Assembly: GCF_013184805.1 (NCBI RefSeq)
Contig: NZ_JAATNG010000002.1
Coordinates: 62,001 to 126,000, forward strand
DNA length: 64,000 nucleotides
Reading direction: 5' to 3'
From: Pseudoruegeria sp. HB172150
GTDB taxonomy: Bacteria; Pseudomonadota; Alphaproteobacteria; Rhodobacterales; Rhodobacteraceae
Under the pieces are notes generated by a model. The model worked only from the letters and a program-made list of their open reading frames with translations. It was not told the DNA's origin and made no database searches. Made by a program: the position numbers and the translations under genes. Position 1 is the stretch's first letter, and the number at the start of each line of letters is the position of its first letter. Shown piece after piece: positions 35,651-44,750 of the stretch.

Positions 35651-36835
35651 TCAGTCGCTTCGGCTTAACAGCCCGCCGGGCCGGCGCTCGATCTTGCCGT
35701 CGAGTTCCAGTGTCACCAGTTCCGGCGTGATACGCCCCGCCGGCAGCCCGATATCGCGGATCAGCTGATCCTCGGCCAGCGGGCTGGGCCCGAGCCGGTC
35801 GAGGATCTGCCGATGCAACGCTGCGGCGTCCTTCAGGGACCGCTGCGGCGGGTCCGGATTGCCGGCGGTTTCCGGCGGGATCTGCTCGATCACGTCTTCC
35901 TGCTTTTCTGCGGTTTCCTTTGCCTGCTGGACTTCGTGGTTTTGACCTGCAATCGCATCCACGACGTCCTGCGCGCCGCGCACCAGCATCGCACCATCGC
36001 GGATCAGCATGTTGCATCCGGCAGCACGCGCGTCGAATGGGTGGCCGGGAACGGCCATCACCTCGCGCCCCTGGTCGAGCGCATTGCGCGCAGTGATCAG
36101 GCTGCCGGATTTCGCCGCCGCCTCCACCACCACGACGGCCTGCGCGAGGCCAGATATGATGCGATTCCGCGCCGGGAAATGCCGCGCCATCGGCTGCATT
36201 CCGATGGGCTGTTCCGACAGGCGCAGTCCGCGCTCCGCGATCTCCTGCGCCAGAACCGCATTCTCTGCCGGATAGATCACATCGACGCCGCCGGCCATCA
36301 CGGCAATCGTCCCGCCTTCCAGCGAGGCAAGGTGCGCGGCGGTGTCCACGCCGCGCGCCAGCCCGGAAACAACCGCATATCCGGCCTCCGTCAGCCCCTG
36401 CGCCAGTTGGCGCGCCATCCGGGTGCCAAGGCTGGAGGCGTTGCGCGCGCCAACCAGTGCGACCACTGGGCGAGCCAGAAGAGCAGGATCGCCGAGCGCC
36501 CACAATATCGGCGGCGCATCAGCCAGCTGAGCCAGCCGCGGGGGGTACTCCGCCGACCCGATCGCGACAGGACGGGCACCGCAGACGCGGCCGTTTTTCA
36601 GTTCGGATTCAGCGACGGCTGCCGGGCAGGGCGTGTATTCCTCGACGCCGGCTGCGCGGGCAACTTCAGGCAGCGCACGCAATGCGTCCCTGGCGTTGCC
36701 ATGTTCGGCCAGCAATCGATGAAAGGTAGTCGGCCCGACCCGTCGAGAGCGCAAGAGGCGGAACCAGAAGACCCAATCTTCCTCGCTTCGGGGTGGGGTG
36801 AGGGGGTGGGGTGAAGGGAGTAAATCCTCGGCCAT
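35651..36835 (-). CDS. dprA: DNA-processing protein DprA
   Basis: A 394-residue DprA/Smf protein, which loads RecA on single-stranded DNA in natural transformation. It has an N-terminal SAM-like helical part (FWFRLLRSRRVGPTTFHRLL), the Rossmann core (VALVGARNASSLGTRMARQL, SGLARGVDTAAH, FPARNRIISGLA, KSGSLITARNALDQGREV) and a C-terminal winged helix (LGPSPLAEDQLIRDIGLPAG). ATG at 36835 is a reasonable start (MAEDLLPSPHPL); earlier in-frame ATGs at 36856 and 36928 are possible. A dprA-topA pair is common in this group. Competence genes are not otherwise seen here. Confidence 0.92.
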   Translation of the reverse strand: MAEDLLPSPHPLTPPRSEEDWVFWFRLLRSRRVGPTTFHRLLAEHGNARDALRALPEVARAAGVEEYTPCPAAVAESELKNGRVCGARPVAIGSAEYPPRLAQLADAPPILWALGDPALLARPVVALVGARNASSLGTRMARQLAQGLTEAGYAVVSGLARGVDTAAHLASLEGGTIAVMAGGVDVIYPAENAVLAQEIAERGLRLSEQPIGMQPMARHFPARNRIISGLAQAVVVVEAAAKSGSLITARNALDQGREVMAVPGHPFDARAAGCNMLIRDGAMLVRGAQDVVDAIAGQNHEVQQAKETAEKQEDVIEQIPPETAGNPDPPQRSLKDAAALHRQILDRLGPSPLAEDQLIRDIGLPAGRITPELVTLELDGKIERRPGGLLSRSD

Positions 36836-37029
36836 CCTGGTACCGCCAACTTGCATACTCAGATATGCGCCCAGAGGAGTTAATGCTTGGTGAACAATAG
36901 CTGGCTTTCGGAAAATTTGTCGCAACACGCTGAATTCAATCGAACTAATCCCCGCATCATCACCGGTATGCCGCCACGTTTCGGCCGCGTTCAGGCGAAT
37001 CCGCCATACGGCACCAGATCACGTGGAGC

Positions 37030-37536
37030 CTAGCACGGAAGTAGTGGAGCCCAGCGTGTTTGAAGCAGCGACTTTTGCAGAAGAACGCAGCACCAGCTGC
37101 ACATACCCGCGCCTTCGACCTCCCGGGTCTCGTCCAGTTCGCCGGTAATCTCCCAGCCTTCCCGCGCATAGAACCGTGCAGCGCGGTCGTTGCCCTTGAC
37201 GTAGTCGATCTCCGCCAGGACGTGACCTGCAGCCGCGATCTCCGTCTCCGCGGCCTGCATAAGACGCGCCGCAAGTCCGCTGCCCCGCACCGGTCGACTG
37301 AGAAAGAGATAGTCGATGTAGTTCTCCTGCCAGGCAACGAAGCCCCCGATCCGGCCATCAAGCAGGCCCACCCGGACTTCCTTGGTCATCTCCGCAATCG
37401 CCTTGAGGAAGGCGTCCGGCACCCGTGTCGCCGACATCCTGTCCGGCACCAGCCCGTCATGGGCATCATGCCATCCCTCATGCCAGACCGCCGCGACGTC
37501 CGGGTGATCCCCGGACGTCATCGGACGCACGGTCAT
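37030..37536 (-). CDS. GNAT-family N-acetyltransferase
   Basis: A 168-residue acetyltransferase. The acetyl-CoA loop is recognisable as LFLSRPVRGSGLAARLMQAA near residues 78-97, followed by AEIDYVKGNDRAARFYAREG, the typical fourth motif. The C-terminus after GELDETREVEGAGMCSWCC is unusual, with three Cys and a hydrophobic end. It starts at ATG 37536, two bases after the tldD stop, so it is co-transcribed with tldD. Substrate unknown. Confidence 0.82.
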   Translation of the reverse strand: MTVRPMTSGDHPDVAAVWHEGWHDAHDGLVPDRMSATRVPDAFLKAIAEMTKEVRVGLLDGRIGGFVAWQENYIDYLFLSRPVRGSGLAARLMQAAETEIAAAGHVLAEIDYVKGNDRAARFYAREGWEITGELDETREVEGAGMCSWCCVLLQKSLLQTRWAPLLPC

Positions 37537-37538
37537 GG

Positions 37539-38960
37539 TCACGCCGCCGAGCCACCCACAGTTAGCCCGCCGATCAGCATGGTCGGCTGGCCGACCCCGA
37601 CCGGAACCCATTGCCCGGCCTTGCCGCAATTCCCGATACCGGGATCCAGCGCCATGTCGTTGCCGATGGCGCGGATCTGCTGCAGTGCCGTCGCGCCGTC
37701 GCCGATCAGTGTTGCGCCCTTCACCGGCGCGCCGATCTTGCCATTCTTCACCCGATACGCCTCGGTGCAGGAGAACACGAACTTGCCGTTGGTGATATCG
37801 ACCTGTCCGCCGCCGAATCCCACGGCATAGATGCCGTCCTTCAATTCGGCGACGATCTCCTTGGGATCGGCTTCGCCTCCCAGCATGTAGGTATTGGTCA
37901 TGCGTGGCATCGGGATATGCGCGTAGCTTTCGCGGCGGCCGTTGCCCGTGGGATTGACCCCCATCAGCCGCGCATTCTGCCGATCCTGCATGTAGCCGAC
38001 GAGGATACCGTCCTCGATCAGCACATTCTTTCCGCTCGGCGTCCCCTCGTCATCCACCGTAATGGACCCGCGTCGGTCCGGGATCGTTCCGTCATCCAGC
38101 ACGGTGACCCCGGGCGCCGCCACCCGCTGACCCATCAGCCCGGCAAAGGCCGAAGTTTTCTTGCGGTTGAAGTCGCCCTCAAGCCCGTGCCCCACCGCCT
38201 CGTGCAGCAGCACGCCGGGCCAGCCGGAGCCGAGCGCCACATCCATCACGCCGGCGGGCGCCGCCTCCGCACCGAGATTCACCAGCGCGATGCGCAAAGC
38301 CTCGCGGGTAACCGACTTCCAGTGCGACGGCTCGACCAGTCCGGTCATCCCGAACCGGCCGCCGCCGCCATGCCCACCGGATTCCCGGCGGCCGTTCTCC
38401 TCGACGATGACCGACACATTCAGACGCGCCATGGGCCGCGCGTCGCGCACCAGCTTGCCCTCGGGCCGCAGGATCTCCACCTCCTGCATCGAGGCGGCCA
38501 GTACGGCGGAGACCTGAACCACGCGGCTGTCGAGGCCGCGGGCGTAGGCATCTATCTCGCGCAGCGTGTCGATCTTGGTCGGAAAGGCGAAATCGTCCAT
38601 CGGGTTGTCGTCGGTATAGAGCCGGACATTTGTGGCCTGCGGTGCATCCGCCAGCGTCCCGCCACCGTCGCCTACCGCCAGGCGTGCCGTTTCCACTGCG
38701 CGGTTAAGCGAGCCTTCGGAGATCTCGCTGGAATGCGCATAGCCTGCGGTCTCGCCGCGCACCGCGCGCAAGCCGAACCCTTCAGAGGCGTCGTAGCTTG
38801 CCGTTTTCACCCGTCCGTCGTCGAAAACAATCGTTTCCGAGCGTTTCCGCTCCAGGAAAAGCTCGCCGTCATCGGCCCCGGCAACCGCGTCCCGCAACCG
38901 GAAAAGCGCGGTCTCCTGGTCCAGCGCGGTCTCGAAAGGGCGAAAGGGAGCGTCCGTCAT
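37539..38960 (-). CDS. tldD: Metalloprotease TldD
   Basis: A 473-residue TldD protein. With TldE/PmbA it forms a heterodimeric metalloprotease that degrades unfolded peptides and matures some modified peptides. The zinc motif H-E-x-x-x-H is visible as LLHEAVGHGLEGDF near residue 253-266 and a third-ligand Cys is in KFVFSCTEAYRVKNG. I chose ATG at 38960 (MTDAPFRPFETAL). The partner tldE is not in the window. It is divergent from the cytochrome oxidase operon, a neighbourhood common in Rhodobacterales. Confidence 0.94.
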   Translation of the reverse strand: MTDAPFRPFETALDQETALFRLRDAVAGADDGELFLERKRSETIVFDDGRVKTASYDASEGFGLRAVRGETAGYAHSSEISEGSLNRAVETARLAVGDGGGTLADAPQATNVRLYTDDNPMDDFAFPTKIDTLREIDAYARGLDSRVVQVSAVLAASMQEVEILRPEGKLVRDARPMARLNVSVIVEENGRRESGGHGGGGRFGMTGLVEPSHWKSVTREALRIALVNLGAEAAPAGVMDVALGSGWPGVLLHEAVGHGLEGDFNRKKTSAFAGLMGQRVAAPGVTVLDDGTIPDRRGSITVDDEGTPSGKNVLIEDGILVGYMQDRQNARLMGVNPTGNGRRESYAHIPMPRMTNTYMLGGEADPKEIVAELKDGIYAVGFGGGQVDITNGKFVFSCTEAYRVKNGKIGAPVKGATLIGDGATALQQIRAIGNDMALDPGIGNCGKAGQWVPVGVGQPTMLIGGLTVGGSAA

Positions 38961-39147
38961 GGTTCGGTATTCCTTGGTTCCGGATTTGATCCATGTCAAA
39001 AAAAGCGGCGCATTGCCGCAACAGAGATGCTTGAGGGCATCCCCCTAATATGGTTTTACAACGCCGAGACACAACGGGATTCCCTGCGCGCCCTGCAGGA
39101 CCCGGGCAAGCGCGGCGGCGCAACCGCCCAGCCATACGGGAGTGGAC

Positions 39148-40023
39148 ATGCGATTGAACTCTTTCCTCCGCGGCGCAGGTGCCGCTCTGGCCGCAACGCT
39201 CTCCGCCGGCGCCGCATTGGCACAGGACGGGCTGGACGGGCTTGAAGTCATCGGCGCGCCGCACCCGAAAGGGACCGGTTTTCAGCACGCCGCGACCAGC
39301 GTCGCGCGCGACCTGCAATGGCTGGACGGGATGATCCTCGCCATCATCACGGCCATCGTGATCTTCGTAATGCTTCTGCTGCTGATCGTGATCGTCCGCT
39401 ACAACCACCGCTCAAACCCGACGCCGGCAACCTTTACCCATAACTCGCCGATCGAGGTTACATGGACGGTGGTGCCCATCATCATCCTGGTCTTCATCGG
39501 TGCGTTCTCGCTGCCGACACTGTTCAACCAGCAGGAAATCCCGGAAGCCGACCTGGTGATCAAGGTCACCGGCCACCAGTGGTACTGGACCTATGAGTAC
39601 CCGGATCAGGGCCTCACCTTCGACAGCTTTATGCTGGGCAAGGACGAGCTGGAAGAGTTCGGTTATTCCGCAGACGAATATCGCCTCGCGACCGACACCG
39701 CCGTGGTCGTTCCGACCGGCGCGACCGTGGTCGTTCAGGTGACCGCCGACGACGTCATCCACTCCTGGACGGTTCCCGCTTTCGGCGTGAAACAGGACGC
39801 TGTGCCAGGCCGTCTGGCGGAACTGTGGTTCAACGTCGATCCCGGCAGCGAGGGGATATACTTCGGTCAGTGTTCCGAACTTTGCGGCAAGGACCATGCC
39901 TTCATGCCGATCACCGTCAAGGCAGTGACGCCGGAAGAATTCGACGCCTGGCTGAATGGCCCGGCGCAGGACTTCGCAGAGAACCCGCTGCCCCGCGCAG
40001 TGGATGTGGCTGCGGCCGAGTAA
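39148..40023 (+). CDS. ctaC: Cytochrome c oxidase subunit II (aa3-type)
   Basis: A 291-residue membrane-anchored subunit carrying the CuA centre that takes electrons from cytochrome c. It has a signal peptide ([20 protein letters not shown], cut after ALA), two membrane helices ([20 protein letters not shown] and [19 protein letters not shown]) and the CuA ligands in [11 protein letters not shown] (His) and [13 protein letters not shown] (two Cys, His, Met) near residue 240. ATG at 39148 follows GGGAG by five bases. It is first in the oxidase assembly operon; subunit I is not in the window. Confidence 0.96.
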   Translation: MRLNSFLRGAGAALAATLSAGAALAQDGLDGLEVIGAPHPKGTGFQHAATSVARDLQWLDGMILAIITAIVIFVMLLLLIVIVRYNHRSNPTPATFTHNSPIEVTWTVVPIIILVFIGAFSLPTLFNQQEIPEADLVIKVTGHQWYWTYEYPDQGLTFDSFMLGKDELEEFGYSADEYRLATDTAVVVPTGATVVVQVTADDVIHSWTVPAFGVKQDAVPGRLAELWFNVDPGSEGIYFGQCSELCGKDHAFMPITVKAVTPEEFDAWLNGPAQDFAENPLPRAVDVAAAE

Positions 40024-40071
40024 GAAGGGTAGGGCGCGCCACCCCGGCGCGCCTGGCTTGAAGGGAAGCGC

Positions 40072-41004
40072 ATGAGCGATACCCACGTCAGTGATTTCGA
40101 CCGCGAGGCCGGCTTTGGCGATTACTTCGCCCTGCTGAAGCCGCGCGTCATGTCGCTGGTCATCTTCACCGCCCTGGTCGGACTCGTCGTCGCCCCGGTC
40201 TCGGTGCACCCGGTCGTCGCGCTGTCGTCGCTGCTGTTCATCGCCATCGGGGCTGGTGCCTCGGGCGCGCTGAACATGTGGTGGGATGCCGACATCGACG
40301 CAGTGATGAAACGCACGGCAAAACGTCCGGTGCCATCGGGCAAGGTCACCGCGGACGAGGCGCTTGGCATTGGCGTGGCGCTGTCGGGTATGGCCGTCGT
40401 GATGTTGGCGCTGGCCGCGAACCTTGTCGCCGCCGGTCTACTCGCTTTCACCATCTTCTTCTACGCCGTCATCTACACGATGATCCTGAAACGCTGGACG
40501 CCGCAGAATATCGTGATCGGCGGCGCTGCGGGCGCCTTCCCGCCGATGATCGGCTGGGCCGTCGCGACCGGCGGCATCTCGGTCGAGTCGGTGCTGATGT
40601 TCGCGCTGACCTTCATGTGGACCCCGCCGCATTTCTGGGCATTGGCCCTGTTCATGAAGTCGGACTACGAGGATGCGGGTGTTCCGATGCTGACCGTGAC
40701 CCACGGCCGGCGCGTTACCCGGAATCACGTTCTGGGCTACACCATCGCGCTTGCGCCGGTGGCACTGGGCATCGGTTTCACCTCCATCGGCGGTCCGGTC
40801 TATCTCGCGGTCTCGGCGGTGTTGAATGCGATGTTCCTCATGGGCGCATGGCAGATCTGGCGCCGTGATGAAACTTCGGCCGAGGCCGACGGCTACAAGG
40901 TCGAAAAACGCTTCTTCCGGCTGTCGCTGTCCTATCTCTTCCTGCATTTTGGCGCTCTTCTGGTTGAAGCGTCGCTGCGCGGCTTCGGGTTCGGGGGATG
41001 GTGA
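40072..41004 (+). CDS. ctaB: Protoheme IX farnesyltransferase
   Basis: A 310-residue polytopic UbiA-family enzyme that converts heme B to heme O, the first step to heme A of the oxidase. The two Asp-rich prenyl-binding motifs are NMWWDADIDAVMKRTAKRP near residue 65-83 and the second around KSDYEDAGVPMLTVTHG. About eight or nine membrane helices are visible. It lies 48 bases after ctaC and shares one base with the next start (TGATG). Confidence 0.96.
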   Translation: MSDTHVSDFDREAGFGDYFALLKPRVMSLVIFTALVGLVVAPVSVHPVVALSSLLFIAIGAGASGALNMWWDADIDAVMKRTAKRPVPSGKVTADEALGIGVALSGMAVVMLALAANLVAAGLLAFTIFFYAVIYTMILKRWTPQNIVIGGAAGAFPPMIGWAVATGGISVESVLMFALTFMWTPPHFWALALFMKSDYEDAGVPMLTVTHGRRVTRNHVLGYTIALAPVALGIGFTSIGGPVYLAVSAVLNAMFLMGAWQIWRRDETSAEADGYKVEKRFFRLSLSYLFLHFGALLVEASLRGFGFGGW

Positions 41005-41195
41005 TGGCGATCCGCACCGAACATGAATTGCACAAGCGCCGCTTTTCGCGAAACCTCGGGGTCGGGTTGGCTCTCGCCAGCTTTGTCCTGCTGGTCTTCG
41101 CGCTGAGCGTGGTCAAGATCCAGCGGGTCGGACCTGTCGAGGGCTTCGACCATCAGCCCCGCACCACACTGCTGCCGGCGGAGCAAAGCGAATGA
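41004..41195 (+). CDS. Small single-helix membrane protein of the oxidase operon (CoxF-like)
   Basis: A 63-residue protein with a basic N-terminus (MAIRTEHELHKRRFSRN), one membrane helix (LGVGLALASFVLLVFALSVV) and a short periplasmic tail. Its position between ctaB and ctaG and its layout match the small coxF-type gene of alphaproteobacterial oxidase operons, with a presumed assembly role. ATG at 41004 overlaps the ctaB stop by one base; an ATG at 40998 would add two residues. It overlaps ctaG by four bases. Confidence 0.85.
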   Translation: MAIRTEHELHKRRFSRNLGVGLALASFVLLVFALSVVKIQRVGPVEGFDHQPRTTLLPAEQSE

Positions 41196-41767
41196 AGCTG
41201 ACACCGGGCAAGACGGCCGGCCTGACCGTGGGCGTCGTGCTGACGATGGGCGCGCTCGCCTGGGCGTCTGTCCCGTTCTACAACTGGTTCTGCCGCGTGA
41301 CCGGCTTCGGCGGCACCGTCAGCGTCTCCGACGTCGGCGCCGACGCGGTGCTGGACCAGACGGTGAAGATCCGTTTCGATGGCTCCCTCGACGCCGGCAT
41401 GCCTTGGACCTTCAAGCCGGTCGAGCGGCAGATGGAGCTGAAGATCGGCGAAACCGGCCTTGCCTTCTACGAAGCCTACAACCCGACGGACCATCCGGTC
41501 GCAGGGCAGGCCGCCTACAATGTTTATCCCTACGAGGCGGGCGGCTACTTCACCAAGATCGACTGTTTCTGCTTCACCGAGCAGGTGCTGGAGCCGGGCG
41601 AACGGGTGCAGATGCCAGTGACGTTCTATGTCGACCCGGCGATCGTCGAGGACCGCGACGCAAAATATGTCCACACGATCACGCTGAGCTACACTTTCTA
41701 CGAAATCGACCTGCCCGAGACCCACGCCGCGCTGGCGGGGGAGGACGACCCGGTCTACAAAGAATAA
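41192..41767 (+). CDS. ctaG: Cytochrome oxidase copper chaperone Cox11/CtaG
   Basis: A 191-residue membrane-anchored copper chaperone that delivers copper to the CuB site of subunit I. It has one N-terminal helix (TAGLTVGVVLTMGALAWASV) followed by a periplasmic domain with the family motifs VPFYNWFCRVTGFGGT and the copper-binding KIDCFCFTEQ. It overlaps the upstream small gene (ATGA) and precedes the subunit III gene by 25 bases. Confidence 0.96.
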   Translation: MKLTPGKTAGLTVGVVLTMGALAWASVPFYNWFCRVTGFGGTVSVSDVGADAVLDQTVKIRFDGSLDAGMPWTFKPVERQMELKIGETGLAFYEAYNPTDHPVAGQAAYNVYPYEAGGYFTKIDCFCFTEQVLEPGERVQMPVTFYVDPAIVEDRDAKYVHTITLSYTFYEIDLPETHAALAGEDDPVYKE

Positions 41768-41792
41768 CGGTTGAAGACGAGGGACGCTTGCC

Positions 41793-42584
41793 ATGGCGCA
41801 TGCTAAGAACCACGACTATCACATCCTGAGCCCCTCGATCTGGCCCTTCGTGGGTTCAGTCTCGGCGTTCATCATGCTGTTCGGAGCCGTACTCTGGATG
41901 CATGACATGGGCTTCTGGATGTTCCTCATCGGCTTCGTCGGTGTAGCCTACACCATGTTCGGCTGGTGGTCCGAAGTGATCGGGGAATCGCGCCAGGGCG
42001 ACCATACGCCAGTGGTACAGATCGGCCTGCGCTACGGCTTCATCATGTTCATCATGTCCGAGGTCATGTTCTTCGCCGCGTGGTTCTGGTCGTTCTTCAA
42101 GCACGCCTTGTTCCCGATGGATCAGTTCTCGGAAGGCCAGTGGCCGCCCCCGTCGATCGAAACCTTCGACCCCTGGCACCTGCCGCTGATCAACACGCTG
42201 ATCCTGCTCTGCTCGGGCGCTGCGGCGACGTGGGCGCACCATGCATTGGCACACGAGAACAACCGCAAGGACCTGGTGAACGGTTTGATCCTGGCGATCC
42301 TGCTGGGCGCCCTGTTCACAGTGTTCCAGATCTACGAGTACAGCCATGCCGAGTTCAGCTTCTCCGGCAATATCTACGGCGCCAACTTCTTCATGGCGAC
42401 CGGCTTCCACGGCGCGCACGTGCTCATCGGGACGATCTTCCTGTTCGTCTGCCTGATGCGGGCGCTGGCCGGCCAGTTCACACCGGACAAGCATATCGGC
42501 TTCGAGGCGGCAGCCTGGTATTGGCACTTCGTCGACGTCGTCTGGCTGTTCCTGTTCTGCGTCATCTACATCTGGGGCTCCTGA
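41793..42584 (+). CDS. ctaE: Cytochrome c oxidase subunit III
   Basis: A 263-residue polytopic subunit with seven expected helices. It has the family motifs [16 protein letters not shown] at the N-terminus, [22 protein letters not shown] near residue 90 (with the conserved Glu), and [17 protein letters not shown] and [16 protein letters not shown] at the C-terminus. It stabilises the oxidase core and the proton-uptake path. A repeat element with hairpins lies directly behind it. Confidence 0.97.
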   Translation: MAHAKNHDYHILSPSIWPFVGSVSAFIMLFGAVLWMHDMGFWMFLIGFVGVAYTMFGWWSEVIGESRQGDHTPVVQIGLRYGFIMFIMSEVMFFAAWFWSFFKHALFPMDQFSEGQWPPPSIETFDPWHLPLINTLILLCSGAAATWAHHALAHENNRKDLVNGLILAILLGALFTVFQIYEYSHAEFSFSGNIYGANFFMATGFHGAHVLIGTIFLFVCLMRALAGQFTPDKHIGFEAAAWYWHFVDVVWLFLFCVIYIWGS

Positions 42585-42589
42585 GCGGA

Positions 42590-42660
42590 ACGCTCCTGCG
42601 GAGCGTGCCTCCGGCAGGGATATTTATGGCCAGAAGAAGGGGCGCGGGATTCTCGCGCCC
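42590..42660 (+). repeat. Dispersed intergenic hairpin repeat, copy B, with terminator-like end
   Basis: It starts with hairpin ACGCTCC-TGC-GGAGCGT (42590-42606), then GGGATATTTATGG and CCAGAAGAAG (42617-42639), and ends with a 7-bp stem GGGCGCG, loop of seven, CGCGCCC (42640-42660) followed by TTCGCTTT. The GGGATATTT and CCAGAAGAAG blocks are shared with the other three copies. It lies between ctaE and the surf1 gene and may attenuate transcription. Confidence 0.75.
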
Positions 42661-42678
42661 TTCGCTTTCGGAGAAAGC

Positions 42679-43347
42679 ATGAAACGTCTCATAATGCCCC
42701 TGCTCATCGGCGTTGTCGGCTGCGCCATCCTGATTTCGCTCGGCGTCTGGCAGGTGAAACGGCTGGCATGGAAAGAAGAGATGCTGGCGCGGATAGAGGC
42801 GAAGATCGGCAGCGAGCCTGTGCCGCTGCCGGAGGCGCCGGACCCCGGCAGGGACGAATACCTGCCGGTCATCGCGGAGGGCACCGCCGGGTTTGGCGCG
42901 CGGGTCCTGGCCAGCGCCAGGGGCATCGGTGCCGGCTACCGCATGATCGACATCTTCGAGACCGGCGACCGCCGGGTGCTGCTTGACCGGGGTTTCCTGC
43001 CCGTCGAAGAGCATAGCGACGCCTGGGAGCCGCAGCGGATCACCGTGACCGGCAACCTGCACTGGCCCGACGAGACCGACAGCTGGACGCCAGAACCGGA
43101 GCTGGAGCAGGACCTGTGGTTCGCCCGCGACGTCGACGCCATGGCGGCAGAGCTGGACACCGAACCGCTGATGATCGTGGCGCGCACCATCGAACCGGAC
43201 AATTACACGGCTCGCCCGATGCCGGTGGGAACCGAGGGTATCCCCAACGACCACCTGCAATATTCCATCACCTGGTTTTCCCTGGCGCTCGTGTGGGCGG
43301 GGATGACAGGGCTTTGGCTGTGGCGTATCACGCGCCGAACGGACTGA
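42679..43347 (+). CDS. SURF1-family cytochrome oxidase assembly protein
   Basis: A 222-residue inner-membrane protein with one helix at each end (MKRLIMPLLIGVVGCAILIS and SITWFSLALVWAGMTGLWLW) and a periplasmic domain between. The N-terminal LGVWQVKRLAWKEEMLARIE and DRGFLPVE are hallmark SURF1 segments. SURF1 helps insert heme A into subunit I. It follows the repeat element by 18 bases and precedes thrC by 14 bases. Confidence 0.94.
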   Translation: MKRLIMPLLIGVVGCAILISLGVWQVKRLAWKEEMLARIEAKIGSEPVPLPEAPDPGRDEYLPVIAEGTAGFGARVLASARGIGAGYRMIDIFETGDRRVLLDRGFLPVEEHSDAWEPQRITVTGNLHWPDETDSWTPEPELEQDLWFARDVDAMAAELDTEPLMIVARTIEPDNYTARPMPVGTEGIPNDHLQYSITWFSLALVWAGMTGLWLWRITRRTD

Positions 43348-43361
43348 CTCGGGAAGGCGCC

Positions 43362-44750
43362 ATGCGATACATCTCCACGAGGGGGCAGGCCCCCGTTCTG
43401 ACGTTCGAAGAGGCGATGCTGACCGGGCTGGCGCGCGATGGCGGGCTCTACCTGCCGGAGTGGATCCCCTCGCTCAGCGCGGACGAGATCGCAGGACTTG
43501 CCGGGCTGCCGTATGAGGATGTCGCGTTCCGGGTGATGCGGCCGTTCATCGGCGACACATTCACCGACGATGAATTCCGGGGCATCGTCGAACGCGCCTA
43601 TGCGGAATTCGGCCACGCCGCCCGCGCGCCGCTGGTGCAGCTGGGGTCGAACCACTTCGTGCTGGAATTGTTCCACGGGCCGACGCTGGCCTTCAAGGAC
43701 TTCGCGATGCAGCTGATCGGCCAGCTGTTCCAACTGGTTCTGGAGCGGCGCGACGAAAGGATCACCATCGTCTGCGCGACCTCCGGCGATACCGGCAGCG
43801 CCGCGATGGAGGCGTTCCGTGGGCTCGACAATGTGGACGTGTTCACGCTGTTCCCGGAAGGCCGGGTCAGCGAGGTGCAGCAGCGCCAGATGACGACCGT
43901 GACCGAGGCGAACGCCCACGCCGTCGCGGTGAAGGGCGATTTCGACGATTGCCAGGCGCTGGTGAAGGACATGTTCAACGACTTCGCCTTCCGCGACGGG
44001 GTCCGGCTGGCGGGCGTCAACTCGATCAACTTCGCCCGGGTGCTGGCGCAGATCGTCTACTACTTCACGGCCGCCACATCGCTCGGTGCGCCGAACCGGC
44101 AGGTCAGCTTCACCGTGCCGACCGGGAACTTCGGCGATATCTTCGCCGGTTACCTCGCCAAGCGGATGGGCCTGCCGATCGAGCATCTCGTCATCGCGAC
44201 GAACCAGAACGACATCCTGCACCGCACGCTGGTCTCCGGCGCCCACACCAAGGAAGGTGTCAGGCCCTCGATCAGCCCGTCGATGGACATCCAGGTCAGT
44301 TCCAACTTCGAACGCGCGCTCTACTACGCCTATGGCGAGGACCCGAAAGCAGTGGCGCACGAGATGGCGGCGCTGAAGAACGAGGGCGGCTTCACCGTCA
44401 GCCAGGGCGCCATGCACGCGCTGCGTGACACCTACCGCTCCGGCCGCACCAGCGAGGAGGAAACCGCCTCCACGATCCGTGCGCAGCATAACGTCACCGG
44501 TTACACGCTCTGTCCCCACAGCGCGGTCGGCGTGAAGGTCGCAGAGGAGAACCTCGGCAGTGAACCCATGATCACGCTGGCCACGGCGCATCCCGCGAAG
44601 TTCCCCGACGCGGTCGAGGCGGCCACCGGAACGCGGCCCCCCCTTCCCAATCGCATGGCCGACCTTTATGACCGATCAGAGCGCGTGACGTCCGTCGCGA
44701 ACGACCTGTCCGCCATCGAAGACCTGATCAAGGAGCGCATCGCCCGTTGA
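43362..44750 (+). CDS. thrC: Threonine synthase
   Basis: A 462-residue PLP enzyme that makes threonine from O-phosphohomoserine. The N-terminus MRYISTRGQAPVLTFEEAML is typical, as is the PLP Lys motif HGPTLAFKDFAMQLIGQLF near residue 105-123, and ICATSGDTGSAAMEAFRG. The size matches the longer threonine synthase type of proteobacteria. ATG at 43362 was selected because the open frame upstream overlaps surf1. The stop overlaps the next gene's TTG start. Confidence 0.96.
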   Translation: MRYISTRGQAPVLTFEEAMLTGLARDGGLYLPEWIPSLSADEIAGLAGLPYEDVAFRVMRPFIGDTFTDDEFRGIVERAYAEFGHAARAPLVQLGSNHFVLELFHGPTLAFKDFAMQLIGQLFQLVLERRDERITIVCATSGDTGSAAMEAFRGLDNVDVFTLFPEGRVSEVQQRQMTTVTEANAHAVAVKGDFDDCQALVKDMFNDFAFRDGVRLAGVNSINFARVLAQIVYYFTAATSLGAPNRQVSFTVPTGNFGDIFAGYLAKRMGLPIEHLVIATNQNDILHRTLVSGAHTKEGVRPSISPSMDIQVSSNFERALYYAYGEDPKAVAHEMAALKNEGGFTVSQGAMHALRDTYRSGRTSEEETASTIRAQHNVTGYTLCPHSAVGVKVAEENLGSEPMITLATAHPAKFPDAVEAATGTRPPLPNRMADLYDRSERVTSVANDLSAIEDLIKERIAR